The notes under the pieces: generated by a model
What the model saw: only the letters and a program-made list of their open reading frames with translations
Database searches by the model: none
Told to the model about the DNA's origin: nothing
Program-made: the position numbers and the translations under genes
NCBI RefSeq assembly: GCF_001974875.1
Contig: NZ_MTQD01000013.1
Coordinates: 103,655 to 167,654, forward strand
DNA length: 64,000 nt
Origin: Pseudoalteromonas sp. EB27
GTDB taxonomy: Bacteria; Pseudomonadota; Gammaproteobacteria; Enterobacterales; Alteromonadaceae
Reading direction: 5' to 3'
Part shown: piece after piece, positions 27,589 to 37,813 of the stretch
Layout of the letters: every line of letters starts with the position of its first letter
How positions within the stretch are numbered: position 1 is the stretch's first letter

Positions 27589-30500
27589 TGAAAGCAAAAG
27601 CGGTCTGTTTTTTTTGTTTTAGAAAGTTATGGCAGACCTGCGCCATAATTTTGGTATTACTGGCCGTTATTGTTTCAATTTTAAAATATACCCTCCCGTA
27701 TGCAAACGAATACAAAGGTAATATAGAAAGCTATTTACACGAAAAGTTTGAAATAAGCTTATCTATCGGTGAGATATCAGCTAGTTGGCAGGGCAGTGGT
27801 CCTGCATTAGTACTAGAGAATTTATCGTTTAAAGATAACGAAACCGCGCCAATATCACTCACCATTGCTAAAACCAGCTTAGAGCTAAACTTATGGGAAA
27901 GCCTAAAAGCACTGCAACTTAGATCTAATTATTTTGTTATTAATGGGTTTCATACCAGTGTAAATATCACCAACTTATTTAAAACCGCTGATAACGACGA
28001 AGTCTCTTTTGAGCAAAAAGAGCTAATTGAAGAACTGTTTTTGGGTAAAACGGGTCATTTTGCAATAGAAAATTCCAGTATTAACTTTGTTCTAGAAGAT
28101 GGTAAAGAACGTAAGTTACTCCTCAAAAATATTGTTTGGCAAAATGAAGATGAGCAACATCTTGGCAGTGGGAGCTTAGCACTGCCGGGTATTTCGGTTG
28201 GTGACTTTGATGCGCGCATTGCACTTACTGGCGATACCCTAGAGCAAGTTGCGGGCGACATTTATGTGCAGGCTAATAAGGTCGATGTATCTAACTGGCT
28301 AGCACAATATATAAATACGCAAAAGCAACAACTGCATAGCGATATTAATTTACAAGCGTGGCTAAAACTAGATAAAGGCCTTGTAAGCGATATAAAAATG
28401 CAGTGGCTACCAAGCTTTGTGCGTTGGCAGCGAGAAGAGCAAAGCCAACAAGTCAGCCTGAGTGAAGGTGGATTCCATTTATATCCAGAACAAAATAGCT
28501 GGCACTTAAAAAGCACCGGTTTAACATTTAATAGTAACGATAAAGCATGGCCAAGTTTAGAGTTTGAAGCTCAACTAGGGTCGCAAAATAAAGTGTGGCT
28601 CCATCAAGTTGATTTTGAATTACTGAGTAACCTAGCAGGGCTAAGTAATTTTAATGCACTTGAACCATTTTTAGAGCGCCAACCTAGCGGGCAAATAGAT
28701 CAAGCTTATTTAAATTTTTCTAATGCACAGAAATGGCAATTATGGTTTGAGGCTGACAATATTGGTTGGCAAGAATTAAGGTCGGTACCTGCAGCACAAG
28801 GACTTAGAGTAAGTGGTTTACTTAATCAAAGTAGTGGTCGAATAAATTTATTTGGTGAAAACGGCACATTAGTTACAGGCGAAAGCTTTAGTAACGACAT
28901 AAATTATAATCAGCTAAATGTAGAGCTAGATTTAGCTAAACGAGATGATGGCTGGCATATAAGTAGTGACAATATATGGTTTGATAATAATGAAGTTACT
29001 CTTGCTGCAGAATTACAAATTAGTCTAACAGATGATCCTCGATTAGATCTTTACGCTGAAGCCTTCGCCCCAGATGCCAAAATTGCAGGTCATTACTTCC
29101 CATTAAAAGCAATGAGCCCTGAGCTCGTTAGCTATTTAAATGGTGCAATTAAAGGCGGAGAAGTATCTAAAGCACAAGTCTTATTTGCAGGACCTTTATC
29201 TGGCTTTCCATTCACCGATGGCAGCGGTCAGTTTAATGTATTAGCGCAAATAGACAACGCAACCTATGAGTTTGATCCTGATTGGCCTTTGGTCACTAAT
29301 GCCAATGTACAGCTACATTTTGAAAATGAGCGTATGGATATATATAGCCAGCAAGGTAAGTTGGTTAATTTAGATATTGGTAATAGTGTACAGGTAAGCA
29401 TTGCAGATTTAATGAATGCAGATGAACTTATTGTGCAAATTGATAAAAAAGCACAAATGGAAAAGTTACATGACTTTTTCGCAGCGACACCTATTGCCAA
29501 ACCTCTCGCTGAAATTTTTAAAGTTGTGCAGGGCAAAGGGGAAGCCGATGCCAGTATTGAGCTTTTAGTAGGCTCAAAATTTAAAGGCGGAGCCAGTGTT
29601 AGCGGCAAGGTTAATTTAAATGACTTGCCAGTATTTATAGCAACGCCAGGAATTGAGCTTAAAAACTTAACTGGCGAGCTTAATTTTAAAAACGACAACA
29701 TCACACTTAAAAATGCGACTGCGAAGTGGCTGGGCATGCCGCTAACTATTAATTACAGCAGTAAAAGTGATGCAAAAAATTACCAAGCAAATATAGATAT
29801 AAACGCCAAAATTGACGCCGATACACTAATAGATAGTGGACAAGGTATATTAAAAAATTATTTAAGCGGGCAAAGTGATGTTGATATTGGCTTAGTACTT
29901 AATTTTACCGAGCAAGGCTTTAATTACCGTGCACAGGTAAACTCAGAACTACTTGGCTTAACGAGTAACTTACCTGCACCTTATAATAAAAATAGTGAAC
30001 AAGTGTGGGCGCTTGATGCAGTAGTACAAGGTGATGACATTTCTAATCTCATTACAGCAAACGCTAATCAACAGTTTTACTTTAATGCTATTTTAGAAAA
30101 CGGTAAATCACAGTTTAGCAATGTCCATTTTGTGCTCGGAAAACAAGATTTAGGATTAAACCAAAAAGACTTAAGCGTAAATATAAATCTTGAACAGAGT
30201 GAATTAGTGCCTTGGTTTGATCTGATTGATCAAATAATTAAAGCCGGTAAAGCAAACCCAGATAAAAAATCAAAAGGGATTATGCCACCGCTCAATGAGG
30301 TGGTCGCAAATATAGGTATGCTTGATGCGAGTAACATCATTTTTAATGACTTTGAAATGCGTTTAGCACCATCAAAAGACGATTTATATCTAAAGCTAAA
30401 TGCTAAAGAACTTAGAGCTGGGGTGTTTATTCCTACATCACAGCCTAGCCAGCCAATACGAATTAATGCCGATTACTTAAGGCTTAATTTTGCACCGCAC

Positions 30501-31445
30501 AATGAACAAGTACTTGAAATAACAGATGTACTTCCCGAGGAAGACTTGAGTTGGCTTACTCAAATACCTGCCATTGAGTTTGAATGCAGTGACTGCAAAA
30601 TTGACCGCTACCAACTTGATAAAGTGAGTGCGTCATTATTAGGTGATGGCGAGCGCTTATCAATATCAGAGCTTGTGGTCGATAAAGGCGATCATGTGCT
30701 ACGCACTAAAGGGCAGTGGCAAAATGGCTTAACAACGCTAAGTGGCGAGCTTAAAAGTGATGACATAGGCGCATTGTTTGGTGAGTTTGATATTACCTCT
30801 GCAATTAAGGACTCAAAAGCCGATTTAAATTATGATCTTACTTGGCAAGCTGCTCCTTATGATTTTGATGTGAAAACGTTAAGTGGTGAGGTTATTTGGG
30901 ATTTAGGCGAAGGTCATTTAACTGAAATAAGCGATGGTGGTGCACGCGTATTTTCGTTACTGAGTCTTGATTCATTAGTACGTAAGCTAAAACTTGATTT
31001 TAGAGATGTCTTTTCAAAGGGCTTTTTTTATAACAGCATGCAAGGCTCTATGCAGCTAGAAGAAGGTATCGCTTACACTAAAGATACCAAAATGGACGGT
31101 GTGCCCGCCGATTTAACTATTAAAGGCTACGCAAATTTAAATACGCTAGATATAGACTATGACCTTGCTGTAGCGCCACAAGTAACCTCGAGCATTCCGG
31201 TTATAGTTGCATGGATGGTAAATCCAGTAACAGGGCTTGCTGCCTTAGCAATTGATAAAGTTATTCACTCTGCACGCGTTATCTCAGAGATAAATTTTAA
31301 AGTAACGGGTAAAATGAACGATCCTATAGTTCAAGAACTCGACAGAAAAAGTCGTGAAGTTACGTTACCGCAAGCTGCGCAAAATCAGCCACAAGCATCA
31401 GTCGATTTAAAGCTTAAAGATGCACAAGTAACAGCAACGCAATGA
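27588..31445 (+). CDS. yhdP: YhdP family AsmA-like envelope protein
   Basis: This very large protein (1285 residues) is anchored in the inner membrane by one N-terminal helix (about 15-35). The rest is an extended periplasmic repeat-beta-groove protein, with DUF3971-type text in the first half and an AsmA-like end (ITEISDGGARVFSLLSLDSLVRKLKLDFRDVFSKGF, then ITSSIPVIVAWMVNPVTGLAALAIDKV-type sequence at 1225-1250). YhdP, TamB and YdbH form the bridge-like phospholipid transporters to the outer membrane in E. coli. Size, topology and the rng-yhdP-tldD neighbourhood all agree. It overlaps the nitrilase gene by 4 bp (ATGA). Confidence 0.93.
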   Translation: MKAKAVCFFCFRKLWQTCAIILVLLAVIVSILKYTLPYANEYKGNIESYLHEKFEISLSIGEISASWQGSGPALVLENLSFKDNETAPISLTIAKTSLELNLWESLKALQLRSNYFVINGFHTSVNITNLFKTADNDEVSFEQKELIEELFLGKTGHFAIENSSINFVLEDGKERKLLLKNIVWQNEDEQHLGSGSLALPGISVGDFDARIALTGDTLEQVAGDIYVQANKVDVSNWLAQYINTQKQQLHSDINLQAWLKLDKGLVSDIKMQWLPSFVRWQREEQSQQVSLSEGGFHLYPEQNSWHLKSTGLTFNSNDKAWPSLEFEAQLGSQNKVWLHQVDFELLSNLAGLSNFNALEPFLERQPSGQIDQAYLNFSNAQKWQLWFEADNIGWQELRSVPAAQGLRVSGLLNQSSGRINLFGENGTLVTGESFSNDINYNQLNVELDLAKRDDGWHISSDNIWFDNNEVTLAAELQISLTDDPRLDLYAEAFAPDAKIAGHYFPLKAMSPELVSYLNGAIKGGEVSKAQVLFAGPLSGFPFTDGSGQFNVLAQIDNATYEFDPDWPLVTNANVQLHFENERMDIYSQQGKLVNLDIGNSVQVSIADLMNADELIVQIDKKAQMEKLHDFFAATPIAKPLAEIFKVVQGKGEADASIELLVGSKFKGGASVSGKVNLNDLPVFIATPGIELKNLTGELNFKNDNITLKNATAKWLGMPLTINYSSKSDAKNYQANIDINAKIDADTLIDSGQGILKNYLSGQSDVDIGLVLNFTEQGFNYRAQVNSELLGLTSNLPAPYNKNSEQVWALDAVVQGDDISNLITANANQQFYFNAILENGKSQFSNVHFVLGKQDLGLNQKDLSVNINLEQSELVPWFDLIDQIIKAGKANPDKKSKGIMPPLNEVVANIGMLDASNIIFNDFEMRLAPSKDDLYLKLNAKELRAGVFIPTSQPSQPIRINADYLRLNFAPHNEQVLEITDVLPEEDLSWLTQIPAIEFECSDCKIDRYQLDKVSASLLGDGERLSISELVVDKGDHVLRTKGQWQNGLTTLSGELKSDDIGALFGEFDITSAIKDSKADLNYDLTWQAAPYDFDVKTLSGEVIWDLGEGHLTEISDGGARVFSLLSLDSLVRKLKLDFRDVFSKGFFYNSMQGSMQLEEGIAYTKDTKMDGVPADLTIKGYANLNTLDIDYDLAVAPQVTSSIPVIVAWMVNPVTGLAALAIDKVIHSARVISEINFKVTGKMNDPIVQELDRKSREVTLPQAAQNQPQASVDLKLKDAQVTATQ

Positions 31446-32281
31446 ACAAAACAGCAAACATAAGCACACCCACAATAGTTGCCCTACAAATGTGTTCAGG
31501 GCTAAGCCCTGATGACAACTTAGCAAGCTTAAAGCGTGCTCTTAAAACCCTCCCAACAGCAAGGCCATTACTTGTTTGTTTGCCTGAGGCTTTTTTAGTG
31601 TTTAGTAAAAGTGGTAACGATACGTTACGTGTTGCTAAGCAAGTTGAGCGATACAAACTACAACTTAGTGAATTGTGCCAACACCATAATATTTGGTTAA
31701 ATGCAGGCACAATACCTGAGCCATTTAACGAACATAAATATTATGCAGCATCGCACTTATATCATAATCAAGGCGAGCTGGTTGCAACGTATAACAAAAT
31801 ACATTTATTTGATGTAAACGTGGATGATCAAACAGGTAGCTATCGAGAGTCAGATTTTACCCAAGCAGGTAGCGATGTGGTTGTTGTTGATTCTCCCTTT
31901 GGTAAAATAGGCTTAACAGTATGTTATGATCTGCGCTTTAGTGGCTTATTCAACGAACTAGTACGCCAAGGCGCCGATATTATTTTAGTACCAAGTGCAT
32001 TTACAGTCCCTACAGGGCAAGCACACTGGCAGCCGTTATTAACAGCGCGCGCAATAGAAACACAATGTTATGTGGTTGCAGCGGCTCAACACGGTACACA
32101 TGAAAATGGCCGACAAACATATGGCCACAGTATTATTATTTCACCTTGGGGAAATATCCTGAGTGAATTGCCAACAGGCACCGGTTTTATAAGTTGCAAC
32201 GCAGACTTAGACCAGTTACAAAAAATTAGACGAGATATGCCCGTGCAGTCTCATCAACGATTTAGAGAGCATTTATTATGA
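31442..32281 (+). CDS. Nitrilase-superfamily carbon-nitrogen hydrolase (Nit/omega-amidase-like)
   Basis: The 279-residue protein carries the catalytic Glu in CLPEAFLVF, the Lys in YNKIHLFDV and the Cys in [11 protein letters not shown]. These are the Glu-Lys-Cys triad of the nitrilase superfamily. The sequence around the triad ([18 protein letters not shown]) is typical of the Nit1/Nit2 branch, whose members hydrolyse deaminated glutathione or omega-amides such as 2-oxoglutaramate. A metabolite-repair role for deaminated glutathione is the best guess; the exact substrate is not shown by sequence. It is coupled by ATGA overlaps to yhdP and tldD. Confidence 0.88.
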   Translation: MNKTANISTPTIVALQMCSGLSPDDNLASLKRALKTLPTARPLLVCLPEAFLVFSKSGNDTLRVAKQVERYKLQLSELCQHHNIWLNAGTIPEPFNEHKYYAASHLYHNQGELVATYNKIHLFDVNVDDQTGSYRESDFTQAGSDVVVVDSPFGKIGLTVCYDLRFSGLFNELVRQGADIILVPSAFTVPTGQAHWQPLLTARAIETQCYVVAAAQHGTHENGRQTYGHSIIISPWGNILSELPTGTGFISCNADLDQLQKIRRDMPVQSHQRFREHLL

Positions 32282-33717
32282 ATTCGGTTGAACAGCATTT
32301 ACTACACGACAGCCAGCTAAATAGAGAAGAGCTCGAAAAAACGCTCGCTTATATACATCAGCATAAAGTGGATTACGCCGATTTATATTTTCAATCTAGC
32401 CACCACGAATCATGGGTGCTTGAAGACGGCTTAGTTAAAGAAGGCTCTTATAACGTCGAGCGCGGCGTTGGTGTACGTGCTGTAAGCGGCGAAAAAACAG
32501 GTTTTTCTTACTCTGATGCAATAAATCTTGAAGCGCTTAATAAAGCGGCTACAGCGGCTCGTAGCATTGCAGATGCTGGTGAAGATAGAGCGATTAAAGT
32601 ATTTAGTGATGTTAAAGCTAAAGAGCAGTTTGCACCGCATCAGCCAATTTCGAGTATGAGCGATACCGACAAGGTGAGCTTATTACGCGAACTTGAAAAC
32701 TATATTCGTGAACTAGCACCCGATGCAGAGCAAGTAATTAGTTCAATGTCAGCGGTATACGAAGAAGTATTAATCGCAGCAAGTGATGGTACGTTTGCCA
32801 CCGATATTCGCCCGCTTATTCGTTTAAACTGCTCAGTACTGCTTGAAAAAAATGGTCGCCGTGAACGCGGTGGCGCAGGCGGTGGTGCACGTTTAGATTA
32901 TGGTTACTTTAAAGAGCTTGTTGATGGTAAACCGCGTTGGATGGAATTTGCAGAAGAAGCGGTACGCCAAGCTAAAGTAAATCTTGAGGCTATTGATGCA
33001 CCTGCAGGCACGATGGAAGTTGTACTTGGTAATGGTTGGCCTGGCGTGCTTTTACACGAAGCGGTAGGGCATGGCCTTGAAGGCGACTTTAATCGTAAAG
33101 GCGCGTCTGCGTTTAGTGGTAAAGTGGGCCAAAAAGTAGCATCTGAGCTGTGTACTGTGGTTGATGATGGCACAATGGCTGATCGCCGTGGCTCACTTAA
33201 TGTGGATGATGAAGGCACACCAGCCGCTTACAACGTACTCATCGAAAACGGTATTTTAAAAGGCTATATGCAAGATAAGCTAAACGCGCGTTTAATGGGT
33301 GTAAATCCTACCGGTAACGCACGTCGTGAGTCGTATGCACATTTACCAATGCCTCGCATGACTAATACTTACATGTTAGGTGGTGAGCACAGCCAAGCTG
33401 ATATTATCAGTAGCGTTAAAAAAGGTGTATTTGCGCCTAATTTTGGCGGCGGACAAGTTGATATCACGTCAGGTAAGTTCGTATTTAGCGCATCAGAAGC
33501 GTATTTAATCGAAAATGGTAAAATTACCCAACCAATTAAAGGCGCAACGCTTATTGGTAATGGCCCAGAAGTAATGCAGCAAATATCGATGGTTGGTAAC
33601 GACTTAGCACTTGATAAAGGTGTGGGTGTTTGTGGTAAAGATGGTCAAAGCGTACCGGTAGGCGTAGGCCAACCAAGCCTTAAAATTGATCAGTTAACGG
33701 TCGGTGGTACAGCTTAA
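32278..33717 (+). CDS. tldD: Metalloprotease TldD
   Basis: This is a 479-residue TldD-family protease subunit. The metal-binding motif HEAVGH occurs in [18 protein letters not shown], and [20 protein letters not shown] is the conserved C-terminal-domain stretch. With TldE/PmbA it forms a heterodimer that degrades unfolded peptides and processes microcin-type precursors; the pmbA partner is not in this window. It is the last gene of the mre operon, overlaps the nitrilase by 4 bp and is followed by a terminator. Confidence 0.97.
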   Translation: MNSVEQHLLHDSQLNREELEKTLAYIHQHKVDYADLYFQSSHHESWVLEDGLVKEGSYNVERGVGVRAVSGEKTGFSYSDAINLEALNKAATAARSIADAGEDRAIKVFSDVKAKEQFAPHQPISSMSDTDKVSLLRELENYIRELAPDAEQVISSMSAVYEEVLIAASDGTFATDIRPLIRLNCSVLLEKNGRRERGGAGGGARLDYGYFKELVDGKPRWMEFAEEAVRQAKVNLEAIDAPAGTMEVVLGNGWPGVLLHEAVGHGLEGDFNRKGASAFSGKVGQKVASELCTVVDDGTMADRRGSLNVDDEGTPAAYNVLIENGILKGYMQDKLNARLMGVNPTGNARRESYAHLPMPRMTNTYMLGGEHSQADIISSVKKGVFAPNFGGGQVDITSGKFVFSASEAYLIENGKITQPIKGATLIGNGPEVMQQISMVGNDLALDKGVGVCGKDGQSVPVGVGQPSLKIDQLTVGGTA

Positions 33718-33726
33718 ATATTACTC

Positions 33727-33752
33727 AAGCGCGAAGTAAATTCGCGCTTTTT
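33727..33752 (+). terminator. Rho-independent terminator after tldD
   Basis: Stem AAGCGCGAA (33727-33735), loop GTAAA, TTCGCGCTT (33741-33749), then T-rich. It ends the mre-tldD operon. Its first 18 bases after the leading A are identical to the start of the palindromic repeat at 48610 (see findings). Confidence 0.85.
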
Positions 33753-33771
33753 GTTTTAATGAAGGCGGGGT

Positions 33772-34617
33772 TTATACTTCTCCTTCATCCTCTTTATTTT
33801 TTTCAGCTTCTTTATACCATAACGCAAAAAAGCACTCTGTTAATTTATGCTCTATCTCAAGCGCTTTTTCTGTCGGACAAAACAAGGTGAAGCTTGCTTT
33901 AAATTCACCTAAATCGGTTGTACCAAAGTGAATTACCGGCTCTGGACCAGATATTTTTGCATCGAGTTTACGCTCAATCATTGAATTATAACGACTTGCT
34001 ACTTCTTGAAATTCTTCGCAGTACAGTTTAGCTTGCTCAGTGAGTGTGTCGTGAATAGGGTACGGGTTAAAGCTCTCTCGACGGACAATAATAAAATGAT
34101 GTGTAACAAAGCGTTTTACAAAGTTTAAGTTTTTAATAGAGCTGGTAATTAACTTATTATTAGGTATGTATATGGTTTTTCTTGAAAATTGATAAGTATG
34201 TATATCAATTTCATGCATGGTTGTTTTTATCCAATCAGTTTCAGCTACTTCACCAAAGTAATCACCTACTTGTATCCAATCACCGACTCTAAACGGGCGA
34301 GTTGTTACGAGGTAAAAAAAGCCTATCACACACTGAATAAACTCGCGCGTTGCAAGCACAATCGCCACAGCAAAAGCAGCAATAGAAAGTGCAAAGTTTT
34401 GAATTTCAGTAGACCACACAAATAGCAGCGATATCATCATTACAAAATTAATAAAGTGCTTAATATTGTGTGCGATGTAACGAATATCTTTTTCCTTTTT
34501 TTCTGCGCGATTTTTAGCGAGCTTATCAACAAGTACTTTTAATACAAATGCAATAGTGATCATTACAATTGAAAGAAGAAACGGATGCAGCAATATATCT
34601 TTAGTCATAATATCCAA
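33772..34617 (-). CDS. Small mechanosensitive ion channel family protein (MscS type)
   Basis: This 281-residue membrane protein has three N-terminal helices (about 9-28, 48-68, 72-95). The third corresponds to the pore helix, with small residues alternating in LSIAAFAVAIVLATREFIQCVIGFFYL. A beta domain follows (FRVGDWIQVGDYFGEVAETDWIKTTM), with IYIPNNKLITSSIKNLN typical of MscS. The C-terminal mixed domain is charged. It should open under membrane tension to release solutes. It is convergent with tldD. The gene upstream on the same strand is 98 bp away, so a shared transcript is possible but not certain. Confidence 0.88.
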   Translation of the reverse strand: MDIMTKDILLHPFLLSIVMITIAFVLKVLVDKLAKNRAEKKEKDIRYIAHNIKHFINFVMMISLLFVWSTEIQNFALSIAAFAVAIVLATREFIQCVIGFFYLVTTRPFRVGDWIQVGDYFGEVAETDWIKTTMHEIDIHTYQFSRKTIYIPNNKLITSSIKNLNFVKRFVTHHFIIVRRESFNPYPIHDTLTEQAKLYCEEFQEVASRYNSMIERKLDAKISGPEPVIHFGTTDLGEFKASFTLFCPTEKALEIEHKLTECFFALWYKEAEKNKEDEGEV

Positions 34618-34715
34618 TTAAACGCGAGTTGATAAAAACAGGCTAAGTATATTGATTTATTAAACCAATTAGCAAATTTAGTGCAAAAAGAGTAACCAAT
34701 AAAAATCGAGCGACG

Positions 34716-35348
34716 CTATTGAGTTACTTCATCAGTGCAATGTTTGTGATTTTTAGCCATTTTTTTTCGGCATATGAGTACAAGCTCAATGGCTGAAATA
34801 AAGATTAGAGTATAGCCAAGCGTTTCTATACCCTCTTCAACAATGTTTTTTACCGCACGTACGTAGTCATCGCCCATTACTGAATGCCAAAATGCACCTT
34901 TGCCCATCATTCGCGAAAATGCGAGTAAAGTAACCATGCCTGATAAGCAAATTCCATAACTAGGAGTGAGGCTATAGGCTTTTAAAGAGTCAAAAATACT
35001 TCCTCTCTTTGTTGTTAAATAAACAAACACGCCAGCTAAAATTGAATAGACGATACTTTGCCAAGCGCCATCAAAAAAGTATAAGTCGAGGTAGGTATCA
35101 AACTCTCTTACAAACATCATTGCCGATAACGCAGCAAGTAATACTGCCGGTATTTTGAGTTGAAAGTTAATTCGCGAAGCGTAAAAAAACAAAATACAGC
35201 TTAAAAAAGTTAAAACATCTTGCATATGTTCAGTAAGAGTTTCTTCACTGTAAAGTGCATACTGTTTTAATTCAAAGCCTTCTAGTTGAATTAAATAAGC
35301 AACACCGGCTAGGCATAATAAATAAATAAAAGATCGCAGTAAAAACAT
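34716..35348 (-). CDS. Unknown polytopic membrane protein
   Basis: I do not recognise the family. The 210-residue protein has about six hydrophobic segments (roughly 5-22, 43-60, 68-84, 95-112, 130-148, 178-195). It has conserved-looking charged residues within or near membranes: ETLTEHMQDVL, FVREFDTYLDLYF and VKNIVEEGIETLGY. The C-terminus is short, basic and cytoplasmic (CRKKMAKNHKHC). The pattern of Glu, His and Asp at helix ends might indicate a metal- or proton-handling role, but this is a guess. It precedes the mscS gene on the same strand. Confidence 0.7.
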   Translation of the reverse strand: MFLLRSFIYLLCLAGVAYLIQLEGFELKQYALYSEETLTEHMQDVLTFLSCILFFYASRINFQLKIPAVLLAALSAMMFVREFDTYLDLYFFDGAWQSIVYSILAGVFVYLTTKRGSIFDSLKAYSLTPSYGICLSGMVTLLAFSRMMGKGAFWHSVMGDDYVRAVKNIVEEGIETLGYTLIFISAIELVLICRKKMAKNHKHCTDEVTQ

Positions 35349-35550
35349 AAATAACCAAGAGAAACTATAAATGCGCGAGATTCTAATTGTAAAAATGCCT
35401 TAAAGCCAAAACAAAATTTAAACTTTTAATATTTTTATTGGTCTAAAATTTTTGCTGTTAAAATAATGGCTTAGATATTTATTTAATGTTGAATGGATGT
35501 TTTTAATGTGACGTTTTAAGTGGTTTGTTGTGCAAAATATAACAAGCATT

Positions 35551-35586
35551 AAAAAGCCCTTACTGTTTACTTAGCAAGGGCTTTTT
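35551..35586 (-). terminator. Terminator downstream of gor, symmetrical
   Basis: AAAAAGCCCTT (35551-35561) pairs with AAGGGCTTTTT (35576-35586) around a 14-nt loop. The T-run lies on the gor (minus) side after the stem, and the A-run gives a T-run on the opposite reading too, so it could work both ways. The remainder of the 264-bp gap (35349-35550) shows no clear motif. Confidence 0.75.
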
Positions 35587-35612
35587 ATAATTAATAACTT
35601 AGAGTTTAGCGC

Positions 35613-36974
35613 CTAGCGCATCGTTACAAATTCTTCCGAGCCAGTCGGGTGAATTGCAACAACGGCATCAAAATCAGCTTTAGTTGCGCCCATTTTCATG
35701 GCGACTGCAAAACCTTGAATCATTTCATCAACCGCAAAACCAATCCCATGTAGGCCAACTACTTTTTCGTCTGGGCCGGCACATACAAGTTTCATTTTAC
35801 AAGGCTGGCGATGTTTAGTTATCGCTGTGTACATAGCCGTAAAACCAGATTGATAAATTTTAACGTTTTCTTCGCCATACTGAGAAATAGCTTCTTGCTC
35901 AGTTAAACCAATAGTACCAATCGGTGGATGACTAAATACAACCGTAGGAACTAAACTGTAATCCATTTTTAAATCATCTGGGAGTTCTTTATTAAATAAA
36001 CGCTCAGATAAAGTACGCCCTGCTTTAACTGCTACCGGTGTAAGTTCAATACCGTTTTCGATTATATCGCCTACCGCGTATACATTTTCAGCTGTGGTAT
36101 TTTGATACTCATCAACTTTTACAAAACCACTGCTGTTTACTTCTACGCCAGCTGCACCAACGTTAATAGCATTGGTTGTTGGCTCGCGGCCAATAGCCCA
36201 AATAACCTGATCTACGTTATGGCTTTTGCCATTATCTAAATGTAGCGTTACTGAGCCATCGTCTTCTTTAACTAATTTATGGGGTACAGATTCTGTATGA
36301 AGAGTAGGGCCTTCAGCAGCCATAACATCAACAAGCGTTTCAACTATGTAAGGGTCAAAGTTACGAAGCGGAGAATGCTTACGTACAAATAAATGCGTCT
36401 CAGTACCTAAACCATGTAATACACCAGCAAGTTCTACAGCTATATAACCTGCGCCTATTACTGCAACGCGTTTAGGTTGCTCTTTTAATTCAAAAAAGCC
36501 ATTAGAATCGATACCGTGCTCAGCACCTTCAATATGCGGAATGCTTGGGCGTCCACCTACTGCAATTAATATATGGTCGGCTGTGTAGTGCTTGCCGTTT
36601 ACTTCAACTGTTTTATTATCTACAAATTTAGCAAAGCCTTTAATTACAGTAACGCCATTGCTAGCAAGGCCACTGTCATAACCTTTATGAATTCGACCTA
36701 TGTAGGCTTCACGGCTTTGTACTAACTTGCTCCAATCAAAGCCTTTAACTTCAACATTAAAGCCGTAATCTGGGGCATATAAATTAATTGCTTCAGCAAC
36801 CTGAGCACCGTGCCACATTACTTTTTTAGGTACACAGCCCACGTTTACACACGTGCCGCCCATGTGTTTTGCTTCTATAAGTGCTACTTTAGCGCCACGC
36901 ATTGCCGCTCTATTTGCAGAGGCAATACCACCACTGCCACCACCGATTGCAATATAATCAAAGTGTTGTGTCAT
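35613..36974 (-). CDS. gor: Glutathione-disulfide reductase
   Basis: This 453-residue class I flavoprotein disulfide reductase is close to E. coli Gor (450). The FAD-binding site is [21 protein letters not shown], and the redox-active disulfide is [13 protein letters not shown]. The NADPH-binding segment is [16 protein letters not shown] with an Arg/Lys-containing strand end (FVRKHSPLR) that fits NADPH. The C-terminal active-site His-Glu pair is [14 protein letters not shown]. It reduces GSSG with NADPH in the cytoplasm. It is divergent from the DUF2461 gene with a 78-bp gap. Confidence 0.96.
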   Translation of the reverse strand: MTQHFDYIAIGGGSGGIASANRAAMRGAKVALIEAKHMGGTCVNVGCVPKKVMWHGAQVAEAINLYAPDYGFNVEVKGFDWSKLVQSREAYIGRIHKGYDSGLASNGVTVIKGFAKFVDNKTVEVNGKHYTADHILIAVGGRPSIPHIEGAEHGIDSNGFFELKEQPKRVAVIGAGYIAVELAGVLHGLGTETHLFVRKHSPLRNFDPYIVETLVDVMAAEGPTLHTESVPHKLVKEDDGSVTLHLDNGKSHNVDQVIWAIGREPTTNAINVGAAGVEVNSSGFVKVDEYQNTTAENVYAVGDIIENGIELTPVAVKAGRTLSERLFNKELPDDLKMDYSLVPTVVFSHPPIGTIGLTEQEAISQYGEENVKIYQSGFTAMYTAITKHRQPCKMKLVCAGPDEKVVGLHGIGFAVDEMIQGFAVAMKMGATKADFDAVVAIHPTGSEEFVTMR

Positions 36975-37052
36975 TTTATGTCCTTAGGCGTTGAGTTTTA
37001 TGCGCATTAGCATAACATTAAGTTTTAAAAATAAAGAGTGTTTAGGTGACCT

Positions 37053-37727
37053 ATGTTTAGTAAAAAAACATTCGAATTTCTTGCTCAGCTTGATCAAAAC
37101 AATAATAGAGACTGGTTTAATGACCATAAATCACAGTATGAGGAATACGTAAGAGAGCCCGCTTTAGATTTCATTAGGCAAATGCAAGCACCACTTACTG
37201 AGGTTTCTAGCCATTTTGTCGCATCAGATAAAAAAGTGGGCGGTAGTTTAATGAGAATCCATAAGGATGCGCGTTTTAGTAAAGATAAAACCCCATATAA
37301 AATTAATGTAGGGATTCAATTTCGCCATTTTATGGGAAAAAACGTACACGCCCCGGGTTTTTATTTTCACTTAGCAAATGACGAATGTTTTATAGGTGCT
37401 GGTATTTGGCGACCAGAATCAAAGGCGCTTAACGCAATCAGAACCTGCATAGATGAAAATCCAAATAGCTATAAAAAAGCAATTTATGATGAGCAATTTA
37501 AATCTATTTTTGAAATGTCAGGAGAGTCGCTAAAACGCCCACCAAGAGGTTTTGAAAAAGAGCACCCATTAATAAATGAGCTCAAGCGAAAAGACTTTAT
37601 AGCCATTAGCCCGCTGACTCAAAAGCAAGTATGTAGCAATAATTTAGTTGATACGGTACTAGAGCGTTATAAAGTGGCTGACTCATTAATGGGTTATTTG
37701 TGTTTTGCTCTGGAGCAACCCTATTAA
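37053..37727 (+). CDS. DUF2461 (TIGR02453) family protein
   Basis: This is a 224-residue soluble protein. The family pattern is clear: TFEFLAQLDQNNNRDWFNDHKSQYEEYVREPALDFI near the start, then MRIHKDARFSKDKTPYKINVGIQFRH, PGFYFHLANDECFIGAGIWRPES and a C-terminal LKRPPRGFEKEHPL. The biochemical function of the family is unknown. It stands alone, between a divergent gor and prlC, followed by a weak hairpin with a T-run (37734-37763). Confidence 0.88.
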   Translation: MFSKKTFEFLAQLDQNNNRDWFNDHKSQYEEYVREPALDFIRQMQAPLTEVSSHFVASDKKVGGSLMRIHKDARFSKDKTPYKINVGIQFRHFMGKNVHAPGFYFHLANDECFIGAGIWRPESKALNAIRTCIDENPNSYKKAIYDEQFKSIFEMSGESLKRPPRGFEKEHPLINELKRKDFIAISPLTQKQVCSNNLVDTVLERYKVADSLMGYLCFALEQPY

Positions 37728-37733
37728 AATTAC

Positions 37734-37763
37734 ACAACTTAAAAGCAGTTGAGTTGTTTTTTT
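37734..37763 (+). terminator. Weak terminator after the DUF2461 gene
   Basis: ACAACT (37734-37739) can pair with AGTTGT (37752-37757), followed by a T-run to about 37763. The stem is short and AT-rich, so efficiency is doubtful. Confidence 0.5.
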
Positions 37764-37813
37764 ACTTTTAGACCCAATTTAAAACCTAATGCATTAACGC
37801 AAAGAGAGTATTT

